NCBI RefSeq assembly: GCF_023051165.1
Contig: NZ_JALKIG010000012.1
Coordinates: 1 to 54,818 of the forward strand
Direction of reading: 5' to 3'
DNA length: 54,818 bases
From: Veillonella sp. KGMB01456
Lineage (GTDB): Bacteria; Bacillota; Negativicutes; Veillonellales; Veillonellaceae
A program made the translations under genes and the position numbers. This document shows, in pieces, positions 1 through 7,156 of the stretch (the stretch's first letter is position 1; every line of letters begins with the position of its first letter). Below the pieces are notes generated by a model. The model did no database searches. It saw nothing but the letters and a program-made list of their open reading frames with translations, and was not told where the DNA came from.

Positions 1-48
1 GAAAGACCCTTATAGGGTCAGAGCAAACCACCCGTTCTACGGGTGGTT
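1..48. repeat. Pair of short perfect hairpins at the window edge, possibly an IS200/IS605-type end
   Basis: Two stem-loops lie next to each other. The first (about 5-19) is GACCCT/AGGGTC around TAT. The second has a perfect 10-bp stem, 26-35 with 39-48, around a TCT loop. No T-run follows the second stem, so it is a poor Rho-independent terminator. Subterminal hairpins of this kind are typical of IS200/IS605 ends, but the rest of any such element would be outside the window, so this is only a suggestion. Confidence 0.35.
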
Positions 49-172
49 ATGATTTCTTACATACCTATACTCTATACTTTAGCATTTTTATCTTATGCTT
101 CTAGTTTTATACGCTAAGACTCTAAATTTTGAAAAACTCTATCTGATAATCATATTTTTAATAACAGATAAC

Positions 173-203
173 TTGACTTAAAGTTAACTCAAAGGGGTAC
201 AAT
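173..203 (+). promoter_or_regulatory. MerR-type promoter with a 19-bp spacer and centred dyad
   Basis: TTGACT (173-178) and TACAAT (198-203) are separated by 19 bp. An imperfect palindrome, CTT-N2-AGTTAACT-N2-AAG, sits inside the spacer at 177-194. Overlong spacers with a central dyad are the hallmark of promoters that MerR-family activators untwist. The dyad lies about 70 bp before the MerR gene, so autoregulation is the simple inference. Confidence 0.7.
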
Positions 204-270
204 AATTACAGTAAATAATGTGTCAAAAGCATAATATAGCATAACTAAAAACTTACAAGGAGATGATACA

Positions 271-669
271 ATGACAATAAAAGAAGTTGCTGAAAAGTTT
301 GATATTACAACGGATACCCTTCGTTATTATGAACGCATCGGCTTGATTCCAAGCGTGCCGCGTACGGCATCAGGCATCCGCGATTTCGACGAAGTAACCA
401 TCAAGTGGGTTGAATTCGCCCTTTGCTTTAAAAAAGCAGGCGTACCTTTGGAAGGTATCGTGGAATATGTAAAACTTGCCTTGCAAGGTACCGGTACCGA
501 ACCGGCTCGCCGCGAAATCCTTGTGGAAACACGGGATAACTTGCTTGAAAAACTAGAAGAAATTCAAAATTGCTTGGAACTTTTGAATCATAAGATTGAT
601 GTTGTGTATAAAGACTGCGGTTCATATACACAACAATTGGTGGATGATTGGAAAAAGAGTCAGCAATAA
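271..669 (+). CDS. MerR-family transcriptional regulator
   Basis: This 132-residue protein has the MerR winged-helix DNA-binding domain at residues 1-70, starting with the typical TIKEVAEKFDITTDTLRYYE. A long coiled-coil dimerisation helix follows at about 75-115. The C-terminal part has one cysteine (in YKDCGS) and no paired-cysteine metal site, so it resembles the AdhR/NmlR group that responds to aldehydes or electrophiles rather than a metal sensor. ATG 271 is preceded by AAGGAGA at good spacing. The promoter upstream has the overlong spacer that such proteins act on. It is monocistronic here: a long palindrome begins in its last codons. The inducer cannot be read from the sequence. Confidence 0.9.
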   Translation: MTIKEVAEKFDITTDTLRYYERIGLIPSVPRTASGIRDFDEVTIKWVEFALCFKKAGVPLEGIVEYVKLALQGTGTEPARREILVETRDNLLEKLEEIQNCLELLNHKIDVVYKDCGSYTQQLVDDWKKSQQ

Positions 670-867
670 AATATTCTCTAGCAACATGCTAATGTTGTAG
701 TAAGATGTTCCCTATAAGTATAAGCAAAAGAAGGGTTCCCCTCGTAGTGCGATCGTTTCACGCTAAAGCACTACTCCGGGGAACCCTTCCTTTTGCTTTC
801 AGTCATAGAACTAACATCCTTGCTACAACATTAGCAAATCAGTTACATAGAGAATATTTTGTTGCTG
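661..867 (+). repeat. Long imperfect palindrome with class A conserved apex (copy A1)
   Basis: This 207-bp region folds into one extended hairpin. From the outside in, 661-680 pairs with 848-867 (19 of 20), 688-700 with 823-835 (13 of 13), 722-730 with 790-798 and 731-741 with 778-788 (11 of 11). The apex is stem GTAGTGC/GCACTAC (744-750, 768-774) around a 17-nt loop, GATCGTTTCACGCTAAA. The same loop recurs inverted at 3964-3980. The outer left arm includes the last two sense codons and the stop of merR. It could serve as a terminator, a structured RNA or a mobile palindrome. Confidence 0.8.
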
Positions 868-887
868 TGGGGGACGAAGAAAGAAGA

Positions 888-957
888 GAAAAAAGATATG
901 TTCTCGTACCGCTGGGCTGACAAGCAGCAAGGCGATACTCCGAGCATATCTTTTTTC
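888..957 (+). repeat. Hairpin with class B conserved apex (copy B1)
   Basis: A perfect 13-bp outer stem (888-900 with 945-957) ends in T-runs on both strands, so it could terminate transcription in both directions between merR and the convergent HxlR gene. Inside it, CTCG/CGAG and GTA-C-CGC/GCG-A-TAC pair around a core with a small GCTG/CAGC hairpin (914-926) followed by AA. The same core recurs at about 3505-3540 and, inverted, at 4246-4283, with different but still complementary stem bases. Confidence 0.75.
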
Positions 958-1046
958 TTGGAGGGATTATCATCTCAATTTAAAGTATTGGGAGTTTATA
1001 TTGCAAGCATAATGATTAAGAGCAAATTTACTTTGAGGATATTTTT

Positions 1047-1418
1047 TTATGGTCTGAGTCCATCGTCTTCGGGAGCGGTGACTTCTACGGTTTCACCGGC
1101 GGCACGACGTGCTTCTATTAATTCGGCACCCCAGTCTGACATTTCGCCTAAAATGCGGCGAAGGCTTTGGCCGCGTTCGCTTAGGCTGTATTCTACACGC
1201 GGAGGGACTTCGTTATATACAGTGCGGGTGATAATGCCCGCATCTTCCAATTCGCGAAGTTGGAGGGTGAGCACACGTTGAGATATATTGGGCATCAAAC
1301 GTTTTAATTCGCCGGTGCGCAAGGTTCCGTTACCTAAATGGCAGAGGATAGATACTTTCCATTTGCCGGTAAGAGCTTCTAACGTAGCCTCAATGGCTAA
1401 ATGATATAAGTTTCGCAA
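1047..1418 (-). CDS. HxlR-family winged-helix regulator
   Basis: The protein matches the HxlR/DUF24 family: EATLEALTGKWKVSILCHLG, then a wing region PPRVEYSLSERGQSL. I place the start at the TTG at 1416-1418 because GGAGGTG lies 9 bases upstream of it; an ATG 45 bases further up lacks such a site. This gives 123 residues, the normal family length. The cysteine that many HxlR redox sensors carry just before this motif is absent (the sequence reads YHLAIEA). It is divergent from the MFS exporter at 1624, with an AT-rich palindrome between them, so local control of the exporter and flavin reductase is likely but inferred. Confidence 0.85.
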   Translation of the reverse strand: MRNLYHLAIEATLEALTGKWKVSILCHLGNGTLRTGELKRLMPNISQRVLTLQLRELEDAGIITRTVYNEVPPRVEYSLSERGQSLRRILGEMSDWGAELIEARRAAGETVEVTAPEDDGLRP

Positions 1419-1520
1419 AAATTTTTCACCTCCAAAACATTGAATATAGTTAAATTGTAACATTTATGTTCCTATAATACAAAAAAGTGCCGTCTTTTCA
1501 GGACTAATACTATGCTCTAT

Positions 1521-1530
1521 AATTGCAATT
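1521..1530. promoter_or_regulatory. AATTGCAATT palindrome between divergent genes
   Basis: A perfect 10-bp palindrome lies between the HxlR gene and the MFS gene, where an HxlR operator would be expected. There is no direct evidence of binding. Confidence 0.35.
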
Positions 1531-1623
1531 GTTACAAGTTCAGTAAATGAATTCGTGTGAGAGTATAAATTTTTTATTGAAGAAAATAGCGTATAAAAGA
1601 GATGGGAGGATTTTTGGAATTAT

Positions 1624-2577
1624 ATGGATAAAACAAAAATGGCGCTTATAGCGCTGGCGATGATGTTTTTCGGTACGGGCATTACGGAATTCATTCCTGT
1701 AGGTCTCTTGCCGATGTTTTCACAAGAATTTGGCGTAAGCTTGTCTGAAGCGGGCAGTACCGTTTCACTTTATGCCTTTGGTGTAGCCGTAGGCGGCGTA
1801 ATTTTAACATCCCTAACGGCACAAGTAAATCGCAAACGCCTTTTGGTATTTGCGGTTGCCTTATTTTTAATTGGTCATGTGTTCACTGCGATGGCCACAT
1901 CTTTTACTTGGTTGTTGGTTGGCCGAATCATGGCGGCTGCGGCTCATGGCTTGTTTTTTGCCATTGCATCCTCGGTAGCCGTAAGTTTAGTGGCGCCTAA
2001 TAAAAGTGCGGGTGCGATTGCCTTTATTTTTAGCGGCTTTACTATTGCAACGGCTTTTGCGGTGCCACTCGGAACGTATCTCAGTGAATTTCTAAGTTGG
2101 CGTGTATCTTTCTGGGGTGTTGTGACCGTAGCGGCCCTTACTTTATGGCTCAACTTGCGTTATATTCCTAACAATGCAGGTCAGATTGTGAGTAAACCTA
2201 GTTGGGGCGATCAATGGAAATTGATTACAACGCCACAGATTATTTTGTCATTAGTAATTACCGTATTAGGCTATGGTGGAACCTTCGCTACCTTTACATA
2301 TTTGTCACCGATTTTACAAAATATTACAAAGATTAGTGCATCTGCGGTTAGTATTGTGCTTATCATGTATGGCATAATGATAGCGATAGGAAATTACTTG
2401 GGCGGTCGTTTTGGTAACTCCAATCCGATTAAAGCTTTGCTTTACACCTTTATCGTACAAAGTTTGATTCTCTTTTCATTTTACTTAACCTCTGGTTCGC
2501 CAACGGCAGCGATTATTACTGTGGCCGGTATGGGTATATTAGCGTTTATGAGTGTGCCCATGTTACAGGCGACATGA
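1624..2577 (+). CDS. MFS exporter, N-terminal part (gene split by a frameshift)
   Basis: This 317-residue frame encodes about ten membrane helices of an AraJ/YdhP-type major facilitator protein, beginning MALIALAMMFFGTGITEFIP. The family is normally near 400 residues with twelve helices. The frame stops at TGA 2575-2577, in the middle of a motif that continues in the next frame (VPMLQA here, then LAKRFVPSAVDLASSLNIAG). ATG 1624 follows a GGGAGG about 15 bases upstream, so the site is somewhat distant. It is divergent from the HxlR gene and probably co-transcribed with the flavin reductase. A one-base deletion near 2570 explains the break, which may inactivate the transporter unless the two pieces are both translated. 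Confidence 0.85.
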   Translation: MDKTKMALIALAMMFFGTGITEFIPVGLLPMFSQEFGVSLSEAGSTVSLYAFGVAVGGVILTSLTAQVNRKRLLVFAVALFLIGHVFTAMATSFTWLLVGRIMAAAAHGLFFAIASSVAVSLVAPNKSAGAIAFIFSGFTIATAFAVPLGTYLSEFLSWRVSFWGVVTVAALTLWLNLRYIPNNAGQIVSKPSWGDQWKLITTPQIILSLVITVLGYGGTFATFTYLSPILQNITKISASAVSIVLIMYGIMIAIGNYLGGRFGNSNPIKALLYTFIVQSLILFSFYLTSGSPTAAIITVAGMGILAFMSVPMLQAT

Positions 2578-2831
2578 TATTAGCAAAACGTTTTGTACCG
2601 AGTGCTGTTGATTTAGCTTCGTCTTTGAACATTGCCGGCTTTAGCGGTGGCATTATGTTAGGTGCTATTTTAGGCGGCATAGTCATTGATTTTGCGGGCC
2701 TTGCCTATACGCCGTTGGTTGCTGCTCTTATGGTAGGTCTTAGCGTAATTTTGACAGTAGTAGCTATTGTTTTACAAAACGAACCGGTTCATGAAACGGA
2801 AGCTGAAGGATTATTAACTAATCTTCGTTAA
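2574..2831 (+). CDS. MFS exporter, C-terminal part (last two helices)
   Basis: These 85 residues continue the preceding transporter and contain its last two membrane helices (GGIMLGAILGGIVIDFAG and LVAALMVGLSVILTVVAI). The ATG at 2574 overlaps the upstream TGA as ATGA, an arrangement that can allow translational re-initiation. A half-protein made by coupled translation is therefore possible, but a simple frameshift (natural or a sequencing error) is more economical. No slippery heptamer of the -1 type is visible at the junction. The 61-bp space to the flavin reductase suggests one operon. Confidence 0.75.
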   Translation: MILAKRFVPSAVDLASSLNIAGFSGGIMLGAILGGIVIDFAGLAYTPLVAALMVGLSVILTVVAIVLQNEPVHETEAEGLLTNLR

Positions 2832-2892
2832 GGTGATTGGTTTTTAATAGATAGAATCTTATTGTGAAAATTCAGTAGAAAGGATGTATATT

Positions 2893-3405
2893 ATGAAAGA
2901 AATTCAAGTAAAAGATTTACAATTGAATCCCATGACACTTATTTCTGACGGTTGGATGCTGATTACGGCCGGCAACGAACAAAACGGTTTTAATACGATG
3001 ACCGCCAGCTGGGGGCATTTAGGCGCTATTTGGGGAACCAATAAGGGCTTACCTACGGCAACGGTATATATTCGTCCGCAACGCTATACTAAAGAGTTTG
3101 TTGATCGTGAAGAGGAATTTACTTTGTCCTTCTTTAGTAACGACTATAAACGCCAATTGGCATATTTAGGTACGCATTCCGGCCGCGATGAAGATAAAGT
3201 GGCAAAAATGGGCTTAACACCTGAGTTCGTGGATAATACCACTTACTTCAAAGAAGCCGATTTGGTACTGGTTTGCCGCAAAATCTATAAAGCACCACTT
3301 GTTGAAGAAGGTTTTCTTGATAAAAAACTAATTACCGAAAACTATACGGAAAAAGACTTCCATACCATGTACATAGGAGAAATTACGAGAGTATTAACTC
3401 GATAA
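2893..3405 (+). CDS. Flavin reductase-like FMN-binding protein
   Basis: This 170-residue protein belongs to the flavin reductase-like/flavoredoxin group. Visible family features are DGWMLITAGNEQNGFNTMTA, TVYIRPQRYTKEFVDREEEF and LSFFSNDYKRQLAYLGTHSG, which form the FMN-binding split barrel. ATG 2893 is preferred over ATG 2884 because GAAAGGA sits about 8 bases before it. It probably uses reduced pyridine nucleotide and FMN, or acts as an electron-transfer flavoprotein. With the exporter and HxlR regulator it resembles stress modules responding to redox-active compounds. A long palindrome begins in its last codons. Confidence 0.85.
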   Translation: MKEIQVKDLQLNPMTLISDGWMLITAGNEQNGFNTMTASWGHLGAIWGTNKGLPTATVYIRPQRYTKEFVDREEEFTLSFFSNDYKRQLAYLGTHSGRDEDKVAKMGLTPEFVDNTTYFKEADLVLVCRKIYKAPLVEEGFLDKKLITENYTEKDFHTMYIGEITRVLTR

Positions 3406-3677
3406 AATAAAATCGCTATATTTTCAGTGTTTTCAAAGCTCCGAAATGTTTAGTCGTATTCCGTAAGTTATACAATCATAAAGAAATAAAGGCCACTCTA
3501 CCTTCCTTGCACCCGGGCTACACGTAGCAAAGGGATGCTGCGTAAGGCAGAGTGGCCTTTTTGCCGTTTGCGATTACATAACAATAATCGGAATACTCCT
3601 AATCATTTCTCAGAGTCATTAAGGGGCACTGGCAAAAGTATAGCGATTTTATTTTTAATCGCCTTAACACCTCGTGT
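3384..3677 (+). repeat. Long imperfect palindrome with class B apex (copy B2)
   Basis: Nested complementary blocks surround a class B core at about 3505-3540. The innermost is 3488-3499 with 3549-3560 (12 of 12), followed by a T-run typical of a terminator. Next out are 3456-3463 with 3589-3596, an interrupted match of 3440-3455 to 3596-3615, and 3404-3420 with 3639-3655 (17 of 17). Beyond that, about 18 of 23 positions pair between the last codons of the flavin reductase (3383-3405) and 3652-3675. The apex uses a GCTA/TAGC mini-hairpin where B1 and B3 have GCTG/CAGC. Confidence 0.75.
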
Positions 3678-3696
3678 GGGGGAGAAAGGGAAAATT

Positions 3697-3813
3697 AATA
3701 AAGTCCATCAGGCATTTTTAATTATGCTATGTGTGAGAAAAGTGGCAAGAGATTATGCAAAACATTTTACTCTCTATTTAATACACTAGTGAAAAGCCTG
3801 ATGGCGATTTATT
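3697..3813. repeat. Imperfect palindrome without a recognised apex
   Basis: Positions 3697-3713 pair with 3796-3813 (AATAAA, then CCATCAGGC against GCCTGATGG), with a looser inner pairing of GAGAAAAGTG against CATTTTACTCTC. It lies in the same gene-free interval as the other palindromes. Its apex matches neither class A nor class B. Confidence 0.55.
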
Positions 3814-3936
3814 TACAATGTGTGAGTAAGTCAAATTCGGATTCCCCTAAAACACTAACCGGAAAGACTGTAGCGACTAAAGGCGAGTTATTATAATATG
3901 CGCACCGGCATTGTTTTGAAATGATACATCCCTACC

Positions 3937-4004
3937 AGAAAAAAGATGTCCTCGTAGCAGTGCTTTAGCGTGAAACGATCGCACTGCGAGAGGAAATCTT
4001 TTTT
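3937..4004 (-). repeat. Hairpin with class A conserved apex (copy A2, inverted)
   Basis: The apex stem GCAGTGC/GCACTGC (3957-3963, 3981-3987) encloses TTTAGCGTGAAACGATC, the exact reverse complement of the 17-nt loop of A1. The second base pair of the apex stem is C-G here and T-A in A1, a compensatory change. Outside it lie CCTC/GAGG, AGAT/ATCT and an A-run/T-run pair. It points in the direction of pepD transcription. Confidence 0.75.
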
Positions 4005-4021
4005 CCTTTCTCCTCCCCAAG

Positions 4022-4482
4022 TTGATTACTTGAAGGTTTTGTAGGAGCTCTATAAGGAAGGCGCCTATGTATTTAATGAGTTGGCTAATTGGATAAAAGC
4101 TTTGGTGGCCTTCTGATATAGTAGAACGCTTTTTGAAAAGACACCCTTCCATTCAGAGTAATTATATTAGTACATGCATAAGTTTTGGTGCAAACCGAGC
4201 TTTTCTATGTATGAGTAAGTATATAAAAAAAGACACACCACCTTCTGAAGCATCCCTTTGCTGCTTGTCAGCCCGGGTGCAAGGAAGGTGGTGTGTCTTT
4301 TATTTTTATTTTTAGGAAATTCGGTTGCACCAAAACCTATTCTAACATTTTTTGCAGGAAGGGTGTCTTTTACAATACTTTTTTGTATTATAAGGCCACC
4401 AAAACTTTTAATCCTTTAGCAATAAGTAAAGAATAGGCGCCTTCCTACTTGAGCTCCTTCAATAAAACCTTTAAGTAGTCAA
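4022..4482 (-). repeat. Giant nested palindrome at the pepD 3' end, class B apex (copy B3)
   Basis: At least six nested complementary blocks are visible: 4228-4245 with 4284-4301 (18 of 18), 4182-4198 with 4321-4336, 4136-4150 with 4357-4371 (15 of 15), 4095-4112 with 4392-4409 (17 of 18), 4055-4068 with 4433-4446 (14 of 14), and 4022-4050 with 4451-4482. The outermost right arm is the real 3' end of pepD. The left arm is an inverted, slightly diverged copy of it, which still reads DYLKVL and EL in the corresponding frame. The class B core lies at 4246-4283. Confidence 0.8.
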
Positions 4483-5881
4483 AAATATGCTCTACTGATG
4501 GCAAATGCAATCTTTCTTGTGGTGTATGGGCATGGGTAATGGTTGGCCCGAAGCTAATCATCTGGGTATTAGGCATAACGGCTTTCAAGAGACCACATTC
4601 GAGACCGGCATGGATAGCGGTTACTTTAGGTTTTTGACCGGTTACTTTTTCATAAAGAGCAATGGCTTGTTCTTCCAAAGCGCTACCCGGTTCATATTCC
4701 CAAGCCGGATAGGAGCCCGCAATTTTGGAAGGAAGACCTAAGGTGGAAGCTAAGAGATGGATTTTCTTGGTTAAGAAGTCCATGGAGCTTTCGGAGAGGC
4801 TGCGGATGGAAATCAACAAGTGAATGGTGTGTTCCGTTTCTTCCACGATGGCGATGTTATTACTTGTTTCAACGAGGCCTTCCAAGGAATGGTTCATGGC
4901 AAACACACCGTTTGGTGCGAGGTATAAGAAGGTAAGTAAGGATTCAGCCGTGTCACCGCCGTATACGGTATCAGGTAATTCGGCATCGCTTACGAGGATA
5001 TTGATTTTTTCATCCTGTGGTGTAAATTCACTGCGATAAGCTTTCATTTTTGCTTGAATCCAAGTGGTTACCGGTTTAACATCCGCTTCTTTTACGAGGA
5101 TAGTGGCTGAACCTACGCGAGGGATGGCATTGTGTTTAGTGCCGCCCGTGAAGGAAGCTAATTGGTAATTATATTGAGACGCTAATTCATATAAGAGACG
5201 GCCGAGAATTTGGTTGCCGTTGGCCCGTTCTTTGTGAATTTCAATACCGGAGTGGCCACCCAAGAAGCCGTCTAAGGTTAACTTCAAGCCGTGCGTGAAT
5301 TGGGAGTCGCGATTATCGCGAAGGCGTGGAATTTCAACGTCCACACGGCACCCGCCGGCGCAACTTACTACAAATTCACCCTCCACTTCGGTGTCTATAT
5401 TGAGGAGGTATTGACCGTGGGTTTGACCTTCTTTAACAGCCAAAGCACCATCCATACCGGTTTCTTCGCTTGTTGTGAAAAGACATTCCAATGGGCCGTG
5501 TTCGATTTCGTCGGAATCGAGTACAGCAAGGCTCATGGCAACGGCGATACCGTTGTCGGCGCCCAAGGTTGTTTCGTTGGCATGGAGCCATTCGCCGTCA
5601 ATAATATGTTTAATCGGATCGGTTAAGAAATCATGGGTTGAAGCGTCACTTTTTTCACAAACCATATCCATATGACCTTGCAAAATGATGCTGGGGCGGT
5701 TTTCATAACCCGGCGTAGCCGCTTTGCGAATAAGTACGTTATTGGCACTGTCCTGTTCAACTTCCAAATTACGTGCTTTGGCGAACGCAACGAGCCAGTC
5801 GCTGACAGCTTTTTCATTACCGGAACCACGTGGAATTTGATTCATTGCTTTAAAAAACTCTAATACTTTTTGTGCACTCAT
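4445..5881 (-). CDS. pepD: Xaa-His dipeptidase / aminoacyl-histidine dipeptidase
   Basis: This 478-residue M20-family metallopeptidase has the usual PepD length. Metal-site motifs are clear: LQGHMDMVCEKSD near residue 77, LGADNGIAVAMSLAVLD near 117, TTSEETGMDG near 147, and a C-terminal HAGLECG. A lid/dimerisation domain lies between. It hydrolyses dipeptides, classically Xaa-His, in the cytoplasm with two zinc or manganese ions. The start at 5879-5881 gives the expected N-terminus (QKVLEFFKAMNQIPRGSGNE). It stands alone and converges on the flavin reductase gene. Its last codons form one arm of the 460-bp palindrome. Confidence 0.95.
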   Translation of the reverse strand: MSAQKVLEFFKAMNQIPRGSGNEKAVSDWLVAFAKARNLEVEQDSANNVLIRKAATPGYENRPSIILQGHMDMVCEKSDASTHDFLTDPIKHIIDGEWLHANETTLGADNGIAVAMSLAVLDSDEIEHGPLECLFTTSEETGMDGALAVKEGQTHGQYLLNIDTEVEGEFVVSCAGGCRVDVEIPRLRDNRDSQFTHGLKLTLDGFLGGHSGIEIHKERANGNQILGRLLYELASQYNYQLASFTGGTKHNAIPRVGSATILVKEADVKPVTTWIQAKMKAYRSEFTPQDEKINILVSDAELPDTVYGGDTAESLLTFLYLAPNGVFAMNHSLEGLVETSNNIAIVEETEHTIHLLISIRSLSESSMDFLTKKIHLLASTLGLPSKIAGSYPAWEYEPGSALEEQAIALYEKVTGQKPKVTAIHAGLECGLLKAVMPNTQMISFGPTITHAHTPQERLHLPSVEHIFDYLKVLLKELK

Positions 5882-5916
5882 AAATACACCCCATTTACTA
5901 AATATTGTTTAAGATT

Positions 5917-5932
5917 GTATACAAATGTATAC
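5917..5932. promoter_or_regulatory. GTATAC-N4-GTATAC repeat upstream of pepD
   Basis: Two GTATAC boxes, each self-complementary, are separated by four bases about 36 bp before the pepD start. TGTATACA-like sites are common GntR-family operators, so this is a candidate regulator site. No such regulator is encoded nearby. Confidence 0.4.
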
Positions 5933-6167
5933 GAAGAAAAAACTACAACTTTATAGTAACACATTTATGTTGATTTGTGACAAAAATATTCTTAACTATA
6001 TAGTATAGAAATTGGAATTCATGATGAAATGTCATTAAAAAAGTTGTACACTGAAATTATCGACACATCGATTTTTATAGATAAAATTACCCCTTTGCAT
6101 AGCCAGTGAAAGGAATTCTTTGTTATAATAATATTGTAAAAACCTTGAATTAAGAGGAGGGTATGCT

Positions 6168-7151
6168 ATGGCATATACTAAAAAAATTGTTGTTATCGGC
6201 ACCGGCGGCACCATTGCGGGACAAAGCGGTTCGGCCGAAGACTTGACGGCTTATCAGGCGGGGGAGCTTACCATTGACGAAGTGCTGGCTATCGTGCCGG
6301 GCGTTGAAAATTATGGCCCTTTTGAAAGTAAACAACTCTGTAATATTGACAGTTCAGATATGACGATGGCTATATGGATGGAGCTTGCCCGGACGGTTCA
6401 AGCTGCCGTGGATCGTGAGGATGTAGCGGCGGTAGTCATTACGCATGGCACCGATACAATGGAAGAAGGCTCCTATTTCTTGCAGTTGACGGTGCAAACG
6501 AATAAACCTATTGTCATGGTGGGCGCTATGCGTCCGGCCACCGCGATCAGCGCGGACGGACCGCTCAATTTATTACAGGCTATGCAAATAGCCCGTTCTC
6601 CTGAGGCGGTAGGTAAAGGGGTGCTCGTTACCTTGAACGGTACGATTAACTGTGCCCGCGAAGTGGTTAAACAACATACAACCGGTTCCGATGCGTTCGG
6701 CAATGCCTTTTTCGGTCATATCGGGTTTGTGCAGGACGGCATAGCGCGTTTTTACTATGAATCCTTGCGTAAACATACGGCGGCCAGTGAATTTGCACCG
6801 CTTACGGCAAAAGAATTGCCTATGGTGGCGCTTGTTTATTTGTATGGCGGTATTGATTCCAATGTATTACACTCCGTATTACAAACTAAGCCCCATGGCT
6901 TAGTGCTCGCAGGGCTTGGACATGGTATTTTGCCGGAACGTATTCGTCAGTTGGTTGAAAACCTTGATATTCCGGTGGTTCGTTCTTCGCGAACCGGTAG
7001 CGGCATGGTATCGGCTATGCCGAATGACAGCCGCCACGGCTTCATCGTTAGTGATACCTTGGCTCCTTCGAAAGCACGCATTTTATTGACCTTAGGTTTG
7101 ACTAAGACGAAGGATAGAGCCGCTTTGCAGGAATATTTTTACGAATATTAA
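6168..7151 (+). CDS. ansA: L-asparaginase
   Basis: This 327-residue protein has both active-site signatures of bacterial asparaginases: VVIGTGGTIAG at residues 8-18, with the nucleophilic threonine, and VVITHGTDTMEE near 88-99, with the Thr-Asp pair. It converts asparagine to aspartate and ammonia. No signal peptide is present, so it is probably cytoplasmic despite type-II-like sequence features. ATG 6168 follows GAGGAGGG. A TATAAT hexamer at 6124-6129 is a likely -10 element, but I see no good -35. In anaerobic Negativicutes aspartate can feed fumarate reduction to succinate; that link is background knowledge. Confidence 0.93.
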   Translation: MAYTKKIVVIGTGGTIAGQSGSAEDLTAYQAGELTIDEVLAIVPGVENYGPFESKQLCNIDSSDMTMAIWMELARTVQAAVDREDVAAVVITHGTDTMEEGSYFLQLTVQTNKPIVMVGAMRPATAISADGPLNLLQAMQIARSPEAVGKGVLVTLNGTINCAREVVKQHTTGSDAFGNAFFGHIGFVQDGIARFYYESLRKHTAASEFAPLTAKELPMVALVYLYGGIDSNVLHSVLQTKPHGLVLAGLGHGILPERIRQLVENLDIPVVRSSRTGSGMVSAMPNDSRHGFIVSDTLAPSKARILLTLGLTKTKDRAALQEYFYEY

Positions 7152-7156
7152 TGCAA

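Noticed and set aside
705-1281. Two plus-strand frames of 71 and 140 residues
   Set aside because: They run through palindromes A1 and B1 and antisense to the HxlR gene, with no family features.
2560-2580. Programmed -1 frameshift in the MFS gene
   Set aside because: No slippery heptamer or downstream stimulatory structure; a simple deletion or re-initiation fits better.
3535-4315. Three frames of 60-91 residues in the palindrome region
   Set aside because: Open only because palindromic DNA repeats its composition; no suitable starts, no similarity.
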